NCBI GenBank assembly: GCA_023853785.1
Contig: JAJIRX010000910.1
Span: forward strand, 1 to 22,243
Direction: 5' to 3'
From: Psilocybe azurescens
Taxonomy: Eukaryota; Basidiomycota; Agaricomycetes; Agaricales; Agrocybaceae
DNA length: 22,243 bases
The position numbers and the translations under genes were made by a program. The notes under the pieces are model-generated. The model did no database searches. It was not told the DNA's origin and saw only the letters and a program-made list of their open reading frames with translations. Positions 9,884 to 18,975 of this stretch are shown here, one piece after another; position 1 is the stretch's first letter; each line of letters begins with the position of its first letter.

Positions 9884-12864
9884 TCACCAGTACGGGCCTT
9901 GCGCCTGATACAACATCTTCGTCGCAGACCTAAACATCGACGCCGTCGTCGCCGACTGGGCTTGCGACCATCCAGCATCAGCCGATCTTGAATCCCGAGC
10001 ATCCACCAGGGGCCTTTTCGCATGCTCGTCGGCTGTTGAAGCTGGTGGCGTATTGCCTGGAAAGGCAGTTTGCGAGCTCGGACTCATCGGTACGTCGGTT
10101 GATGGAGTGAAGAATCCAAGCGAAGATACTAGCGCCTGTGAAGAAAGCGAAGCTTAGTCCAACATGTCGCAATGAAAGAAACAAGAAGGGGAGCTCGCGT
10201 CCGTAGGATCGCTTGGGCAAAGGTTATATGAGAAAACGCACATAAAAATTGTCTCTCTGATCCTCCGTCATCAGCTTCGACATATCACCTAGCTGCTGTC
10301 CCCAAAGCGGGCCTGGAGCGGATTCAGCAACCTCGAGGAGCTCTTCTTCGACTTTATGTGGGATGCCCTTCTCCACCCTGTCAGAAATGCTATCGCCAGC
10401 GATATCCATCCCCATGCTGTCCGCGTCACCTCCTTCAGCCTTATCCAAGCATGCATTCGCCATGTCCTCAAAGGCATCACGGAAGGGCTCCGCAGCCACG
10501 AAATGTTGGGCATACAGAAATAGCGTGTTCGAGCACGCCCGTATGGCCTTATTCGCGGCTGCACGAGTCACGACACCGGGATTGAGGTGCATACAGTGGA
10601 GGAGGGTCAACCCAGACAGGAAGACAGAGTGCAGGGCGGAGAGCGAGAGACTGACGGGGGGACTTGATGAAGTCTGCGTTGCGCCTTTCGTTTGCAGGAC
10701 ACAATGAAAAATAGGTTAGTGTGTATTATTGGTAAGCAAATCATTAAGAATCGCACCTCAACGGACCCAGCAGCCGCATTCGCACAACGCGAAAGGAGAG
10801 GATCAGACGACTGGGCGTTGATCGTGAGAGGCCTCAACAAAAATAACGTCGCCTCATAGTAGCGCCACGAAAACCATTCAGGGGTGCAGCACGGCGGAGA
10901 CGGTGGATCAGGACCCTCAGTTTTTCGTGGGATGTTAGCTTTCCAGCTATTCAATTCAGAGTTTAATCAAACGCAGGATCACAAACGCTCTCACCGATCC
11001 AGTCTAGCCAAAGCCTGGTCACCTCCTGCCCCATCTCAGGTCCAGTCTCCACCCGGTCCACCCGATACATAAGTCGCTGAATCTCGCTTTCAATTTGTCG
11101 ACACTTAATGATATGCAAAGCCGAGGTCATTGTAGTTATAGGTTTGGCCACGAAGAATTGTTCGTCGGATGGTGAAGGTGCCGCCGGTGTGGCGAGTTCC
11201 TTCTCTGACATTTCTCTCAATGCAGTATCGTCACTTTCTGTGAAGTCGATATCAATGGGGAGCTAACAATATAGGTAAGCAAAGAGAAGGGAGTAAAGTC
11301 AGGAGCCTTACCTCGACGTCGATGTCTGCATCTTGAATTCCAAGAGGGCGACCCATGTTGAGAGCCATGAACCTGTCTAAACCGTAGGCACTCCAAAATA
11401 TTCGGCGCCGGAGTTCAACCGTATAGGGATCTCGTAAGCGTGCTTGTCGGCTTGCTTTCCGATGAAGGCCCAGTTCAACTGATCTAATCAACGCGGTCAG
11501 ATTACACCAAAAATGATGTTCACGAACTTACAGCCTCAATGCTATACCTACAAGGTGCCACACACTTGGTCCTTCCGTACAGCGCAGCGAATACACTGCT
11601 AGAAGGAGGAAAGCTACAGTAGAATTAATGACGTATGCAGAAATGAAAGCAATCTTGACTACGTACCTTGAATATTGGCGAGATTGTGAAGAGTGACGAT
11701 ATTGTCCAGATAGTCCATGGCTTTCGCGTAATACACCTCCGGAGGATGAAGCCCTGGCAAAGCAGTCGATTGCAGCAAGCGGGCACCAGTGGCGTACATT
11801 AGCCTTCGGAAAGCCAAAATAAGCAAGATATTGATAACTCGATGTAAACATGGGGCACTCACCAAATGAAGAACGCCGCCGTTCGATCACTCTCCACTCT
11901 GTGTTCCTCGACGAGATATCTATCACGCTCGGCATGCCACGCGTTGAAGCTCCTCCAACACTGAAAAGGGTACCGTGCCTGGATATGCTCGTAGACTGCA
12001 CGAATCAGCGTCTCCGCAACGGTGGGTGATGGTATACAAGGTAAACCGGACGTTGGCGTTGTCTTTCGTTTGTTTCTGAAATCAGGAAGATCTCGAAACC
12101 GGTGCGAGTTGCCTCTAGGCGAGGAGAGCCGATTAGGTCCCAAGGTTCTAAAACTAATATCAGTCAAATGAATTGAATGATATTAAAAAGCACGCACCCC
12201 ATAACTGTTTTCGCCCACGACCACCCACTACTGGCTCCGACATAATGCGGTTCTGCAGCACCATGCAGGGATAGAAGAGCAATTCCTCGCGCAACTTGTT
12301 CTTCTTCGTCACCACCGTCATCGGTCGTGGATTCCCATCCCCTTGACGTGACGGGAGATGAACAAGCAGAATTAATGCCTCCCATACTTGACTGGTCCCA
12401 GTGATCATTTCCGTAGCCTCCGGAGGGGTTTAATGCCTGTAAATGACTCTCCAAATCGGCCACACGGGTTTCTAGACTCTGAACGTCTAGAATGAATGAA
12501 TGAAAACAAGTACATTGACAACAGTTTAGTGAAATCTCACAATCATCTGGATAGGCCGATTTCTTGACCCTCTCGGTGACTAGACAAGCTGAACGGTTTG
12601 TCAATGCTATAGTTTGCAATAAAGAACATGTCAAATGAACTTACTAACGTTCGACTTCCTACAAGCTCGACAAGGACCGTGGTCGAATTCCTGCAAATCG
12701 CATCGTTGTTTCCGGGCCTTGCATCTCACACAAGCATTGGCTGTCCGACGGGCTCTTTTCCTCCCATTGAGTCTTTCTTCTCGTTCTGAATCCGTCTCGG
12801 TGATTGCGAAAGTCGACTGCATGTTAAGGGAGGAGGAAGACGCGACGGAGGTTTGTAGCGACAT
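9884..12864 (-). CDS. Zn2Cys6 fungal transcription factor with Fungal_trans domain
   Basis: Splicing by eye gives an intact 788-residue protein from 11 exons: 12864-12645, 12588-12541, 12486-12198, 12147-11863, 11803-11667, 11613-11532, 11483-11312, 11262-10995, 10938-10757, 10673-10242, 10135-9884. Introns are 48-106 nt; the junctions at 10938 and 10673 are the least certain. The start is the first possible Met, with an in-frame TAA directly before it. The zinc cluster has Cys 45, 48, 55, 65, 68 and 75 (C-X2-C-X6-C, then C-X2-C-X6-C), preceded by a basic KRARR. A short coiled coil (about 90-108, SLETRVADLESHLQAL) would mediate dimerisation. The PF04082-like middle domain runs from about 228 to 470, with YPFQCW, LGLHRK near 358-363, ELRRRIFW near 377-384 and GRPLGIQDADIDVE. 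A nuclear regulator is expected; target genes are unknown. No frameshift was found. Confidence 0.9.
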
Positions 12865-13193
12865 TTAGGCAAGAAGTTATATTGGTTTCCCCGTGGGCGC
12901 AACTCGCGAAGTTTCGTGAATATATGCCGTCGGTGGGGAGATAACAAATAGAATACATATAGATACCAGATAGCAAGTGATAGAAGGCGATAGAGAATGA
13001 AGTTCGAATTGGAAATAAATGGCTCTAGCCCAATCATATCTACCCACTGTGCCAAGGTGTTGGGTACTAGTGTGAATTTAGAATGCTTGAACGGCCTTAT
13101 TCCTGTAGGTGCAATTAAAAGGGGTTATTGTAGATACTAGATGATAAGGCGAATCTTACCTGGGAGTTTGATGATTTGATGTCCTTGTGACAT
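12726..13193 (-). other. Possible spliced upstream ORF overlapping the transcription factor start
   Basis: On the minus strand an ATG at 13193-13191 opens a frame that, if the GT...AG intron 13159-13103 is removed, runs without a stop to 12726. That gives 136 codons and overlaps the first 139 nt of the transcription factor in another frame. The encoded peptide has one hydrophobic stretch (LSLAIWYLYVFYLL) and a basic tail, and matches no family I know. It may be a regulatory upstream ORF or only chance. The frame without splicing is broken, so everything depends on the intron being real. Confidence 0.3.
13103..13159 (-). other. Probable 5'-leader intron of the transcription factor
   Basis: Donor CAG|GTAAGA at 13159 and acceptor CTACAG ending at 13103 bound 57 nt, the same size class as the ten coding introns downstream. 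It lies in the leader, 239 bp before the start codon. Splice signals are good, but transcription is not demonstrated. Confidence 0.5.
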
Positions 13194-13259
13194 ACTTGCC
13201 GTGAGGAAAATTGAAGTTAACGAAGGATAAGAAACCTTGTCACCTGGTTAGCCCTGCAC

Positions 13260-13279
13260 TTTATATGGGGTGTTATATA
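13260..13279 (-). promoter_or_regulatory. Candidate TATA elements for the transcription factor
   Basis: On the minus strand, TATAAA lies at 13265-13260 and TATATAA at 13279-13273. They stand about 70-85 bp ahead of the first upstream ATG (13193) and about 400 bp before the coding start, consistent with a leader containing one intron. The TATA match is the only evidence. Confidence 0.35.
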
Positions 13280-13635
13280 GCACAACTACTGAGAACGTAC
13301 CAAGAATGTCCCAGAGAAGATATATAGTCCCCTATTCCATGAAAAAACAAGCCAACATCACTGCTGGCGCTGGCCGTTGTTAGTCGTAGGAACAACGGCA
13401 ACCACACTGATTTAAACATGTCTTGTGGACATTCAACCGTTTGGACAACAGAAAACAATTTGTGATTCCCTTAAAAGGGACTTATAACTGCTGTTCGATA
13501 AAGAAAAAGCAGAGTACAGTGACTTGCATATTGTTTTGCAGTCTGAAATTTCCAGCGCGCGCCTTGATGTGACCATCATGTAACTCTCTCACGGTAACTC
13601 CGTTTTAAATACAACCCTGGGGCGCGGCCCACGTC

Positions 13636-13975
13636 TGTGACGGAAGTGATAACCGTGACTGGTATAGTTTCGGTTAGGTCGTTCGGTCACACGGAAAGGT
13701 GGTAGAGTGAAGCTCAGAGACAAGAAAGACAGGTATAAGTGTTCTGTGTTCACTGGGGGATCTGTAGCTACAACAGGGCCTGTATTTATACTGTAGGATA
13801 ACGTTCTAGAACTAATCTATAGAGTCCAAAGGGAGTAGTTATAATCAAGGGGTAAGTGTGTAAAACATAGGGTCAAAAGGTATATCGACGGAATGGATAT
13901 GGAGTCGAAGTCAGAAAAGATAAGATAAAGAAAATAATAGATAAAAGGATTGTGAGAAAGTACCGGATCGTCACA
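13636..13975 (-). repeat. 3' LTR of the gypsy element, 340 bp
   Basis: The boundaries are defined by a 7-bp terminal inverted repeat: plus strand TGTGACG at 13636-13642 and CGTCACA at 13969-13975, giving the expected TG...CA ends. A TATAAATA lies inside in the element's orientation, and a short purine tract adjoins its inner end. The second LTR is outside the window, so LTR-LTR divergence cannot be measured. Confidence 0.85.
13783..13790 (-). promoter_or_regulatory. LTR promoter TATA box
   Basis: TATAAATA on the minus strand lies 185 bp into the LTR from its outer U3 end at 13975. Transcription would start about 30 bp further, near 13750, and run out of the 3' LTR towards the transcription factor. 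Confidence 0.55.
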
Positions 13976-13979
13976 TACG

Positions 13980-13985
13980 CCCTCC
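13980..13985 (-). promoter_or_regulatory. Candidate polypurine tract
   Basis: GGAGGG on the minus strand lies 4 bp before the LTR boundary, where the primer for plus-strand DNA synthesis is expected. It is short, so the assignment rests mainly on position. Confidence 0.4.
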
Positions 13986-14042
13986 GGGTATTGTGGAACA
14001 ATGCCCAATAAATAAAATATGTTTGTCGATGATTAAGCGATA

Positions 14043-14588
14043 TTAGAAATGATCGCGTTTGGTCCCTGCCCTCTTGGGGTTGTGTCGGTAGCTGTCGCGG
14101 TCGCGAAAATAGAAGTCGGTTTGCATACGACGAGCAGTCTCAGCCGACGCTGAAAGAAACATCATGTCGCCAAAAAGACGAGCGCGCGGATCGCTGGGTG
14201 AGTGTGGGGAGCTCCTGGCATGAGCGCGAGCGGGTTTGTGATGTTTGCGAGAATGCTTCGGGGTTATTTTGAAGTCGGCCACGGTGACGGGATTGCCATT
14301 AGTAATGTATTGGTTAAGCGAGGTGTTCCAGACCGAAAATCGTTGAGGTCCGACTGCATAGGTGTTGAATAAATTGGCGATGCCGGGATAACCGTACGGA
14401 ATGTAGTCCAATTCGGCGGATTTGTCCTTTAGTGATCGAATTTTGCGGTCGTATGCACAGAACGAAGCGATGATTTTGATGGTAAGGGCTTGCTGCGCAT
14501 CGAGTTTGGAGAATCCGTGGTGCGGATCGAAGATAATAAATTTATTTGGTGTGATACGGCGAACGCCTGGATGTGAAATGGTTGGCAA
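14043..14588 (-). CDS. C-terminal module of the gypsy polyprotein, unknown function
   Basis: This open stretch of 181 codons ends at TAA 14045-14043, just before the 3' LTR. The protein has an aromatic-rich start (KFIIFDPHHGFSKLD), a central part with YIPYGYPGIANLFNTYAVG, and a basic, His/Arg/Ser-rich tail (KHSRKHHKPARAHARS). I recognise no named domain. Its position suggests it is the last part of the polyprotein or a separate small ORF following the chromodomain. A frameshift near 14590 separates it from the Ser/Thr-rich stretch upstream. Confidence 0.55.
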   Translation of the reverse strand: MPTISHPGVRRITPNKFIIFDPHHGFSKLDAQQALTIKIIASFCAYDRKIRSLKDKSAELDYIPYGYPGIANLFNTYAVGPQRFSVWNTSLNQYITNGNPVTVADFKITPKHSRKHHKPARAHARSSPHSPSDPRARLFGDMMFLSASAETARRMQTDFYFRDRDSYRHNPKRAGTKRDHF

Positions 14589-14620
14589 CGAGGGGTAATT
14601 GATTGTGTCGGAATTGATTT

Positions 14621-15250
14621 TTATGTTGGGCTGGTGGTCGGATTGTGCTGACGAGTTGTTGACATGACTGTCGGTGACGGGGAGGTAGCGAGTGTGGTAA
14701 TTTGAGAAGACAAAGTGGAAGACGGATTTTTAGAGAAAGAAAGGGTAGAAATAACAGAAGAATGGGTATCAGAAGGAGTGGAAATGGGCGCGTTGTCATC
14801 GCCAAATAAAAATTCTACACTAAGATTATCGTCCGCAGAGTCAGAAGTAAATGAAGAAAAAGACGGTTCAAAATTAATTTGAGAAGTGTCCATGTTAGAA
14901 TCGGTGTTAGAAGTCATTTGGAGTGGATTAAAATTTGTGGAAGATGGAGAATGGGTTGGTGAAAAAGGAACGAAAATGCGAGAGGGTTTTATAATTTTTT
15001 GAGTGAGTTCTGGACTCAGAAAATGAATGTGGTGAAGAAATATTTGGGGGTCATTGGCCGGAGGCTTTCCTTGGCCCTTCGGTAGTTGTATGATATTATC
15101 GACACCGAGAAGGTCTAGATATATTTTGAGCGCTTGCGATTCAGCGATATTTTCGTATTGTAACCATGTAATATCGCCCGCTTTCCATTCAATCTCAAAA
15201 ATGGAGTTTTCACCCGAGCCAAAGTGTGATTTAATTTTTCTATGGCCCAC
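14621..15250 (-). pseudogene. Chromodomain-like segment plus Ser/Thr-rich tail of gypsy pol
   Basis: The first 55 codons (about 15250-15090) resemble the chromodomain found after integrase in chromoviruses: IFEIEWKAGDITWLQYENI followed by ALKIYLDLLGV, which fits the pattern V-x-W-x-G-x-x-TW-x-x-x-x-x-L with a terminal helix. Such domains guide integration to particular chromatin. A PP-rich linker and a long Ser/Thr/Asn-rich tail follow, to about 14621. The join to the integrase frame is broken at a five-base A run (15235-15239, T on the plus strand); one more base would restore continuity with the preceding WAIEK. Confidence 0.7.
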
Positions 15251-16500
15251 TCATTCCCTGGAGTATCAGCCGTGCTGATCTGCTCGTCCAATCGTCCTGG
15301 GAAAAGTCTGTCATCGTTCGGATGATGTATTCTTAATAGTGATGCATGAAATACATCATGTACTCCTCGTTGTTTGAGTGAATCTGAGAGATTAAGCTTG
15401 TATGATTGGTTCCCATAGTCTCTTAAAATTTTGTAAGGTCCAATATATTTCGGTATTAGTTTCCGAGCCAATCCCTTGGGGAAAGAAATGTTTTTAGATG
15501 AAAGGTAAACTAAGTCTCCTTCACTAAATGGTGACATTTGTCTTTTTCTATTCGCATTTCGGGTCTGTTTTACCCTTGCCGCTAATATACTATCATGAGC
15601 GGACATTATAGCTAATTTTTCTGTAACGCGAAGTTCCTGACCGAGGGGTACTCGCTTTTATCAGCTGAATCCCATATCATTGGGCGAGGCATACGCCCAT
15701 TATTAAGGAAAAATGGGGCGTATCCGCTGCTCTCTGAGCGCGCCGAATTAATTGCAAATTCAATACCAGGTAGTTTAGGTACCCAGTCAGTTTGCTTGTC
15801 ATTGACGCATTGTCTAAGCATCTGATTAATTGTTCTATTAGCTCGCTCAGTGGAACCATCTGTTTGAGGGTGGTATGCACTTGACATCTTAAGTTGAGTG
15901 CCAATTAATTTATTTAGGTGTGTCCAAAAATGCTGGTAAACAACACATCCCTATCACTGATGATATTTCGAGGTAGTCCATGTAGCTTGTACACATGCTC
16001 GAATACAAGTTCGGCGACTTGTCTCGCTGTGTAGTCCGTCCTACTAGGTACCAGGTGTACCATTCCGGTCAATAAGCAAATGATTACAGTAATTGAATCA
16101 AAGGTACCATCGCGATTTTTTGATTCCGGTAAGGGTCCGATAAAATCCATTCCAATAGATTCCCATGGGGAACTAGGAACTGGGAGTGGGTTTAATAATC
16201 CGTAAGGCTTTTGATTGCTAGGTTTACTTCTTTTACATGTAGAACATGTTTCACAAAGGCTTTGGTGTCAGAGACTAAGTCTTTCCACCACACTTGATTT
16301 CTAAGGTAGTCTACTGTTCTGACTGTTCCTAGATGAGCCAGTAGGGAATGTGCTTCAGATATTATAATTTCTCTAATGCTTCTTCCTTTTACAATGATTC
16401 TTGGAATGCAAAGTAGTTTATTTCCCTTTTCTCTTAGGAATATCAGACCGTTATCTACTTCAAAATTTCGGAATTCCTTAGGTTCCTTAAAGATTTGACT
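15251..16500 (-). pseudogene. Integrase of the gypsy element, frameshifted
   Basis: This DDE integrase inserts the cDNA copy. From the N-terminus: a zinc-binding HHCC region near 16400-16240 with EAHSLLAHLG and, in another frame, ETCSTCKRSKP; the first catalytic Asp in MDFIGPLP near 16150-16127; the second in ISDRD near 15965-15950; and the Glu in YHPQTDGSTERANRT near 15875-15830. A GPY/F-type C-terminal domain follows (DLVYLSSKNI, KLIPKYIGPYKIL, VFHASLLR, about 15520-15325). Breaks are visible near 16250, 16190, 15910 and 15620. All catalytic residues are still readable. Confidence 0.88.
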
Positions 16501-16524
16501 GAAGAATGGTCAGACGTATACTGA

Positions 16525-17590
16525 TTGCGTATCTCCTTTAAAATATCGATGGCATTAACTGTCGAAGATGCTAAGTCCAACAGACTTGGCACGTCTCGGC
16601 GTTCTCCGATGCCCTCAATTTCTGATGGTTCCGATGAAATCTCCTCTTCCGGTATGTTTGTCATTACTGGATCTGGTAAATTTGACTCGGACCGTTTCTT
16701 CAATGGAGGTATTCTGATCATTAGTTTTTCTAAGGTGCGTTGTGCAATGTTTCTTGATTTTTTGACGGTTGTCTCGCCCTCCTTTCGTTCTACAGGGGTT
16801 TGAGAACGAAACGTCCTTTCATTCGCGCGGCGAACTCCTTCAAAGTCTCTGGCCTGCCCGTTTCGGCAGGTGGCACTTCTTGCGGGTTCTTTTTTTCGAG
16901 ATGCGGCGCGTGCTTCGATGCCTGCAAAGAATAGGCATTACGCCCTCCGTGATCTTTACATCATCGTTTACAATATCGTAATATGTGTATTCGCTTCGTG
17001 CACGTACTGTTCCCGGTGCGTCATTTGAGTACATTCTTGATAGTGCATCTGCGACCACATTTTCACTTCCTGGGACGTACAGAACTTCAAAGTCGAATGA
17101 TGATATTTTTCTAACCATCGTGCTTGTCGTCCGGACAGATTCTTTTGATTCAGTAAGTGAATCAGTCCTTTGTGATCTGTTACCCATTTAAATTTAACAC
17201 CTTGCAGGATGTCGCGATGGCGGAGCATCGTTTCTATGCCTGCATACATCTCAATTTCGTGAGTAGGGTAATTTTGTTGTGCTGAATTTAATTTCGCTGA
17301 ATAGAAGGCTGCTATTTTGGCAGTCTTCCAATCTATCCCTTGGCTTACAAGGCCAGATATTCCCGTTGCACAGCTGTCGGTTACCATCCACACAGTCGGC
17401 GCGCCCTCCGAATAATCGATAGGGACGCGATGGTGTCTGCGTGCGGCTTCTACAAGCTGCTTTACATCCTCAAAGGCTCGTTGTTCCGTGAACGTCCAAC
17501 GGAAAGGAACCGTATCCCCGGTGAGTGAACTTAGCACTCCCATTGGTATTCTAACTCCTGGGACATCATCTGCGAGGTACCCCACTGCAC
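16525..17590 (-). pseudogene. RNase H domain and connection of gypsy pol
   Basis: The RNase H domain (about 17520-17100) shows VWMVTDSCATGISGL (first Asp), YPTHEIEMYAGI (Glu) and FKWVTDHKGLIHLL (second Asp), then SGRQARWLEKYHHSTL. After a frameshift near 17110 the frame resumes with FDFEVLYVPGSENVVADALSR, the standard sequence just after RNase H. The remaining stretch to about 16525 is a variable linker to the integrase zinc-binding region. The domain removes RNA from RNA-DNA hybrids during reverse transcription. Confidence 0.87.
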
Positions 17591-17599
17591 CTAGGAATC

Positions 17600-18360
17600 C
17601 TCTTAGTAGGTCTCAGTTAGTGGGAACCTTCCATCCTGCAACCAAGTCTACTTTGTCGTTATCCATCCTAATACCATGCTCATCTATTACGCGTCCTAGA
17701 ACTTTCAATTCTGACTCAAGGAAGCGCAGTTTACTTTTACTGAGGTATAGTTTTTCTCTTTTCAGGATGTCTAATATAATTTTAACATGCTCTATATGTT
17801 CTTCCAGTGTGTTTGAATAGATCAGGATGTCATCTAGATATACGTCCATGAATCTACCTATGTATGGGGGAAAATAAATGATTCATTAGGGTCTGGTAAG
17901 TAGCCGGGCATTACAATCCCCTTGCTGAACCACCAGACTAACCATATTTCCGTCAGGAGTTGTTACTCCGGTTCGATTCACATGGGACGGTTCGATCCTA
18001 ATTTGTTCATACGCCGATTTTCCATCTAAAGCAGATTTGAAACGATGTCGAGATACCCTCCTCAAGATTCCCTCAATGTCGGGTAAAGGTGATGTCAATT
18101 TATACGTATTCTTATTATGTTCCCGCAGATCAAACACTGTTCATAGTTCCGGCGGCTCGTTAGCTTTGCGCGGCTTCGGAATCAGCAGCATTGGTACAGT
18201 ATTTCCTGACGAGGTGATTTTCCACCGACCCGATTTTAGGTACGCGTCTCGCTTTTCAGCCCATTGTGCTCGAAATGCTTTGGACATCGTGACGGCCTCC
18301 ACAGGTACGTCTTTGTTTCGTCTATTAATGGTATGGTATGATTGATCGTTCTGAGAGGAG
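17600..18360 (-). pseudogene. Reverse transcriptase of the gypsy element
   Basis: Motifs in order: AFRAQWAEKRDAYLKSGRW near 18275-18220, MLLIPKPRKANEPPEL near 18190-18145, FDLREHNKNTYKLTSPLPD, SALDGKSAYEQIRIEP (catalytic Asp) near 18033-17986, TTPDGNMVSLVVQQGDCNA, and MDVYLDDILIYS (catalytic Asp pair) near 17849-17815. A TGA at 18143-18141 interrupts the conserved PPEL-x-TVFDLR string; Arg CGA to TGA would be a single C-to-T change. Two small indels, at a C run (17906-17908, G on the plus strand) and near 17862, disrupt and then restore the frame between QQGDCNA and MDVYLDD. Confidence 0.9.
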
Positions 18361-18375
18361 GGAGCTCTGTCTCAC

Positions 18376-18870
18376 CTACCTCTTTACAGAGTGGTTCCGC
18401 ATATCGGCGCAGTTCCTTTCGTGCTGCTTCAAGGTCGTCATTTCCGGCGATATTGCGTGTAACATTGGTTTGGTATCTGTTCCCAACGTCATAGGTAGTG
18501 TAATATCACTTCCAATGATAACGCGAGCGGGGTTCAGTCCTATGCACACTGAATGTTGGTACAGAAATGGCGTCCCCAATATTAGATTGTAATTATTAAT
18601 GTTAGCGATGTCAAAGGTGCGTTCGCTTTTTATGTTCTGGTATTCAAACTTGACAGTAGTCGATGCATTAACTTTAGATCGCGATCCCTGAACTGCTAGC
18701 TGCAAGGTAATAGACTGTTCAAATTTTTCCTGTTTTACTTTCAACCGATCAGCTAATGTAGTAGACATAAAATCGCCCAGCGATCCGGGAGTCGATTAGT
18801 GCACGAACCGGCTGATCGTTGATTTTTGATCTTCACGATCACCGGTTTGGGTAAGTATCGGCGCTTATCT
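18376..18870 (-). pseudogene. Aspartic protease domain of the gypsy element, altered active site
   Basis: This is a retropepsin-like domain between the repeated domain and RT. The N-terminal strand IVKI is followed, in a shifted frame near 18805-18770, by the active-site Asp in ALIDSR, where Asp-Ser/Thr-Gly is expected. The rest is well preserved: STTLADRLKV, LQLAVQGS, TVKFEYQNI, FDIANINNYNLILGTPFL (the second hallmark I-L-G-x-P-x-L), HSVCIGLNPARVIIGSDI. The Gly to Arg replacement, if real, would prevent activity. The protease would cut the polyprotein into working parts. Confidence 0.78.
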
Positions 18871-18975
18871 TTTAGAGCCGACGCGTTACACTGCAAGCCA
18901 GCGTATGCTTTTCTATCAACCTGCACGCCGCATAGGCAGAGGTATTCTATTTGAGATAGTTCTTCCACATCGTAG

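Larger units (their letters stand above)
12869..13635. other. Transcription factor leader and promoter region
   Basis: This is 767 bp between the start of the transcription factor and the retrotransposon LTR. Apart from the leader intron, upstream ORF and TATA candidates given separately, no gene is seen. The retrotransposon inserted at 13635/13636 truncates whatever promoter lay further upstream. Confidence 0.6.

Noticed and set aside
17970..17979. GGTTCGATTC, identical to a tRNA B-box consensus
   Set aside because: It lies within RT coding sequence, with no matching A box or cloverleaf around it.
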